DNA from: an uncultured Bacteroidales bacterium
GTDB lineage: Bacteria; Bacteroidota; Bacteroidia; Bacteroidales; F082
DNA: 7,932 bases
Direction: 5' to 3'
Assembly: GCA_937884015.1 (NCBI GenBank)
Contig: CALGBV010000029.1
Location: 1 to 7,932 of the forward strand
A program made the position numbers and the translations under genes. Shown one piece after another: positions 5,910-7,932 of this stretch (positions are counted from its first letter, which is position 1; the number at the start of each line of letters is the position of its first letter). Under the pieces are notes generated by a model. It was not told the DNA's origin, made no database searches, and saw only the letters and a list, made by a program, of their open reading frames with translations.

Positions 5910-6662
5910 ATGAACGAAGTCCTGCACACCGAAAATCTGGGCATCGGCTACAAGGGAAAACCCTTGCTGCCCGACATCAACGTGAGCCTCAACGAAGGCG
6001 ACATCGTGGCTTTGGCTGGCCCAAACGGTGCGGGAAAAACGACGTTGTTCAAGACCTTGTGCGGCAGCCTTAAACCCATTGCGGGACGCATCACTATCTT
6101 TGGCAAAGACCTCAACCAATATTCCGCCACGGAACGCGCCTCCTTGTTCAGTCTGGTACTCACCGAAAAACCCGACGACTTTTTCCTGAAAGTCTACGAC
6201 ATTGTGGCCGCAGGACGTTATCCGCAACTCGGTCTCATGGCACGCCTTAGCGAAAGCGATGAAAGCATCATTGAAGAAGCCCTTCAAACCGTTGGAATTA
6301 AGCACTTGATTGATAGAAACTTCATTTCACTCAGCGATGGCGAGAAACAAAAGGTGATGATAGCCAAAGCCATAGTGCAAGACACGCCTCTCATCTTTAT
6401 GGACGAACCGGCGGCTTTCCTCGATTATCCAAGCAAAATAGAACTCATCAACCTGATGGTGAAACTGTCACGCGAGCATAAAAAGACCATTCTTTTCAGT
6501 TCACACGACCTGGATTTGCTGTTGCGCTACTGCGACAAAATGTGGATTGTCGGTTACGGATTGCCCTTGGTGGAAGGCACGCCGAAACAACTCATCGAAC
6601 AAGGCCTCATTGATGCCTATTTCAAGCCGATTAATGCCAAGAAGGAATTCCCGTTTTTTTAG
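5910..6662 (+). CDS. ABC transporter ATP-binding protein, FecE/BtuD-like (iron-siderophore, haem or cobalamin type)
   Basis: 250 residues, the normal length for the family: the cytoplasmic nucleotide-binding subunit that would power a FecCD/BtuC-type importer. Walker A is GPNGAGKTT (37-45, K43). The signature is LSDGEKQ (141-147, in place of LSGGQ). Walker B is LIFMDEP (161-167, catalytic E166), the D-loop is AFLD, and the switch histidine is H199 in SSHD. In the Q-loop position the sequence reads LVLTEKPDDF (83-92), so the usual glutamine seems replaced by Thr-Glu; I recall the same VLTE form in Bacteroidetes FecE-like proteins. AGRYPQLG (101-108) is typical of the FecE/BtuD group. No permease or metal-binding lipoprotein is adjacent: folP lies upstream and a DUF4143 gene downstream. 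The ATG at 5910 is fixed by the N-terminal beta strand. The 56-bp gap after folP allows read-through as well as its own promoter. Confidence 0.92.
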   Translation: MNEVLHTENLGIGYKGKPLLPDINVSLNEGDIVALAGPNGAGKTTLFKTLCGSLKPIAGRITIFGKDLNQYSATERASLFSLVLTEKPDDFFLKVYDIVAAGRYPQLGLMARLSESDESIIEEALQTVGIKHLIDRNFISLSDGEKQKVMIAKAIVQDTPLIFMDEPAAFLDYPSKIELINLMVKLSREHKKTILFSSHDLDLLLRYCDKMWIVGYGLPLVEGTPKQLIEQGLIDAYFKPINAKKEFPFF

Positions 6663-6673
6663 GGCAATTTATT

Positions 6674-6771
6674 CGCCAAATTTCACAATGAAAACGCGCC
6701 AAATTCCATAATGAAATTACGAAAAACGCGCCAAATTCCATAATGAAATCGCGCCAAATTACTAAATAAAA
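6674..6771. repeat. Four iteron-like copies of a 20-bp repeat upstream of the DUF4143 gene
   Basis: Unit CGCCAAATTCCATAATGAAA. Copies start at 6674 (CGCCAAATTTCACAATGAAA), 6697 (exact), 6729 (exact) and 6752 (degenerate after CGCCAAATT). Start-to-start distances are 23, 32 and 23 bp, so the array looks like two pairs 55 bp apart. The array fills most of the 175-bp gap between the ABC ATPase stop and the DUF4143 start and ends about 35 bp before the -7 box. Candidate roles are protein-binding iterons or operators, or a dispersed genomic repeat; the sequence alone does not decide. Beyond these repeats and the promoter I see nothing in this spacer. Confidence 0.8.
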
Positions 6772-6805
6772 ACAAAAAATTTATACATATCTCATTTATT
6801 ATTAG

Positions 6806-6813
6806 TACTTTTG
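6806..6813 (+). promoter_or_regulatory. -7 element for the DUF4143 gene
   Basis: TACTTTTG is a perfect TAnnTTTG box. TTTA at 6780-6783 (spacing 22) is a weak -33 candidate. Transcription would start near 6819, giving a leader of about 19 nt ending in an A-rich stretch before the ATG at 6838. Confidence 0.6.
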
Positions 6814-6837
6814 CAGCGAAATATAGACAGCAAAAAA

Positions 6838-7932
6838 ATGGAAGAGAAAAAAGACTATAGAAATCGCATTGCAGACCAACTTTTAAAAGAGCAGCTTGAG
6901 GCCGCTGGAGCCGTATTAATTCAAGGCGCAAAATGGTGCGGAAAAACCACCACTGCCGTTCAGCAAGCCAAAAGCATCATCTATATGAACGACCCATCGC
7001 AAAGCGCCAACTATATACATCTGGCCGAGACAAACATTTCGCTTATGCTGGAAGGCGACGCACCTCTTTTAATCGATGAATGGCAACTAGTGCCCCAACT
7101 TTGGGATGCCGCTCGCTTTACCATCGACCAACGAAGAAAGACTGGACAATTTATCCTGACGGGTTCAGCCGTGCCAGTCGACAGAAGCAAAATCACCCAC
7201 ACAGGCACCGGCAGATTCGCTTGGCTCACAATGCGCCCCATGTCGTTGTGGGAATCTGAAGAAAGCAATGGAAAAGTCAGTCTCAATTCCCTTTTCAATG
7301 GAGACATGCAAGATTGCCGTGCTCCAGGCTACGACTTGAAACGCATTGCCTATTTAACCTGCCGCGGAGGTTGGCCCGGTGCTATGGATTTAAGCGAAAA
7401 GGCATCGCTCAAGCAAGCCTACAACTACCTTGATGCCGTCTCCGAACAAGAAATCTCCGATGTCGACAGCACACGGCGCGACCCGATGCTGACCAAACGG
7501 CTACTCCGTAGTTACGCCCGTCATCAAGGTTCACAAGCTTCTGTTGCCTCCATCCTGAACGACATTCTGACCAACGAAAACGGTAGCACGACAGAAGCGA
7601 CTATCACCTCCTATATGAAAGCCTTGGAAAAAATATTCGTCATCGAAAACATGCCGGCTTGGAATCCCAATCTGCGAAGCAAAGCCGCCATACGCACCAG
7701 CGACACCCGTTATTTCGTCGACCCCAGCGTTTCCGCTGCCGCCTTACGTTTGGGACCTTCCGACCTTATCGCTGACTTAAACACCTTTGGTTTGCTTTTT
7801 GAGACATTAGCCGTACGCGACCTGCGCGTATATGCCGATGCTTTGGATGGCGATGTTTTCCATTACCGCGACAAAAACGGACTGGAATGTGATGCCGTGC
7901 TTCACTTGGGCAACGGCCGTTACGGATTGATA
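6838..7932 (+). CDS. DUF4143 ATP-binding protein, AAA-like, first 365 residues (3' end outside window)
   Basis: An uninterrupted frame runs from the ATG at 6838 to the last base. The N-terminal P-loop domain has Walker A GAKWCGKTT (30-38, K36), in the K-W-C variant instead of the commoner RQVGKTT. Walker B is PLLIDEWQ (76-83, D80-E81), followed by the sensor strand FILTGSA (105-111) and the family blocks HTGTGRFAWLTMRPMSL (121-137) and CRGGWPGA (175-182). The C-terminal DUF4143 region (about 200-365) has a winged-helix-like part and then the start of a PD-(D/E)XK-like fold: FETLAVRDLRVYA, YRDKNGLECDAVL (E350, D352) and YGLI, just where the E-x-K motif is expected. The family is usually 400-420 residues, so about 40-60 are missing. 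Members are common in Bacteroidetes and gut bacteria; their role is not settled. No partner gene is visible in the window. There is no Shine-Dalgarno; the A-rich run before the ATG is typical of the phylum. Confidence 0.93.
   Translation, partial: MEEKKDYRNRIADQLLKEQLEAAGAVLIQGAKWCGKTTTAVQQAKSIIYMNDPSQSANYIHLAETNISLMLEGDAPLLIDEWQLVPQLWDAARFTIDQRRKTGQFILTGSAVPVDRSKITHTGTGRFAWLTMRPMSLWESEESNGKVSLNSLFNGDMQDCRAPGYDLKRIAYLTCRGGWPGAMDLSEKASLKQAYNYLDAVSEQEISDVDSTRRDPMLTKRLLRSYARHQGSQASVASILNDILTNENGSTTEATITSYMKALEKIFVIENMPAWNPNLRSKAAIRTSDTRYFVDPSVSAAALRLGPSDLIADLNTFGLLFETLAVRDLRVYADALDGDVFHYRDKNGLECDAVLHLGNGRYGLI

Noticed and set aside
5706..6305. Minus-strand open frame of 199 codons across folP and the ABC ATPase
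   Set aside because: It spans the end of one clear gene and the Walker A region of the next, antisense to both.
3075..6743. Shared 9-mer TCATTATGG between the REP units and the minus strand of the 20-bp repeats
   Set aside because: Flanking bases differ and a 9-base AT-rich match is weak evidence for common origin.
6674..6771. CRISPR array
   Set aside because: The units are 20 bp with gaps of only 3 and 12 bp and two degenerate copies; there are no unique spacers of normal size and no cas gene.
6683..6931. Minus-strand frame of 82 codons reading through the 20-bp repeats
   Set aside because: Its repeated peptide is just the translated DNA repeat, and it overlaps the DUF4143 start in antisense.

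Overview
The window looks like a chromosomal segment from a Bacteroidetes bacterium, most likely of the order Bacteroidales. This rests on protein families typical of that group (a DoxX/BT_3928-like membrane protein, a DUF1599 protein, a DUF4143 ATPase of the GAKWCGKT subfamily). It also rests on several promoters with the Bacteroidetes -7 element TAnnTTTG, and on start codons preceded by A/T-rich sequence rather than Shine-Dalgarno motifs. Base composition is moderate, with AT-rich spacers.

Left part (1-4972), all minus strand, read right to left: a DUF1599 protein (4421-4972) overlaps a DoxX-type membrane protein (3174-4421). Then come a spacer with two copies of a palindromic REP/dRS3-like repeat, a DppB/OppB-type ABC permease (1894-2961), a DUF1016/PD-(D/E)XK nuclease-like protein (685-1815), and the N-terminal 178 codons of triosephosphate isomerase (1-534, cut by the window edge). 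From memory, the usual Bacteroidales order is DUF1599 - DoxX - tpiA. The permease and the DUF1016 gene would therefore be an insertion, with the palindromic repeats at its upstream junction. tpiA carries its own recognisable promoter.

Right part (4973-7932), plus strand: folP (dihydropteroate synthase, 5011-5853) is divergent from DUF1599 across a 38-bp spacer in which the two -7 boxes lie face to face and abut. Next is an orphan FecE/BtuD-type ABC ATPase (5910-6662) with a -7 box so close to its ATG that the mRNA may be leaderless. A 175-bp AT-rich spacer follows, with four degenerate copies of a 20-bp repeat. The last gene is a DUF4143 ATP-binding protein (6838 to window end, 365 codons, 3' end missing).

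Functionally this is a mix of housekeeping genes (glycolysis, folate synthesis), two transporter parts without their partners, and two accessory genes of the kinds often found in variable regions (DUF1016 and DUF4143). I see no complete multi-gene defence or mobile system. The most unusual signals are non-coding: the REP/dRS3-like pair, the iteron-like repeats before the DUF4143 gene, and the abutting divergent promoters. Within a protein, the 11-residue tandem repeat in the DUF1016 protein stands out.
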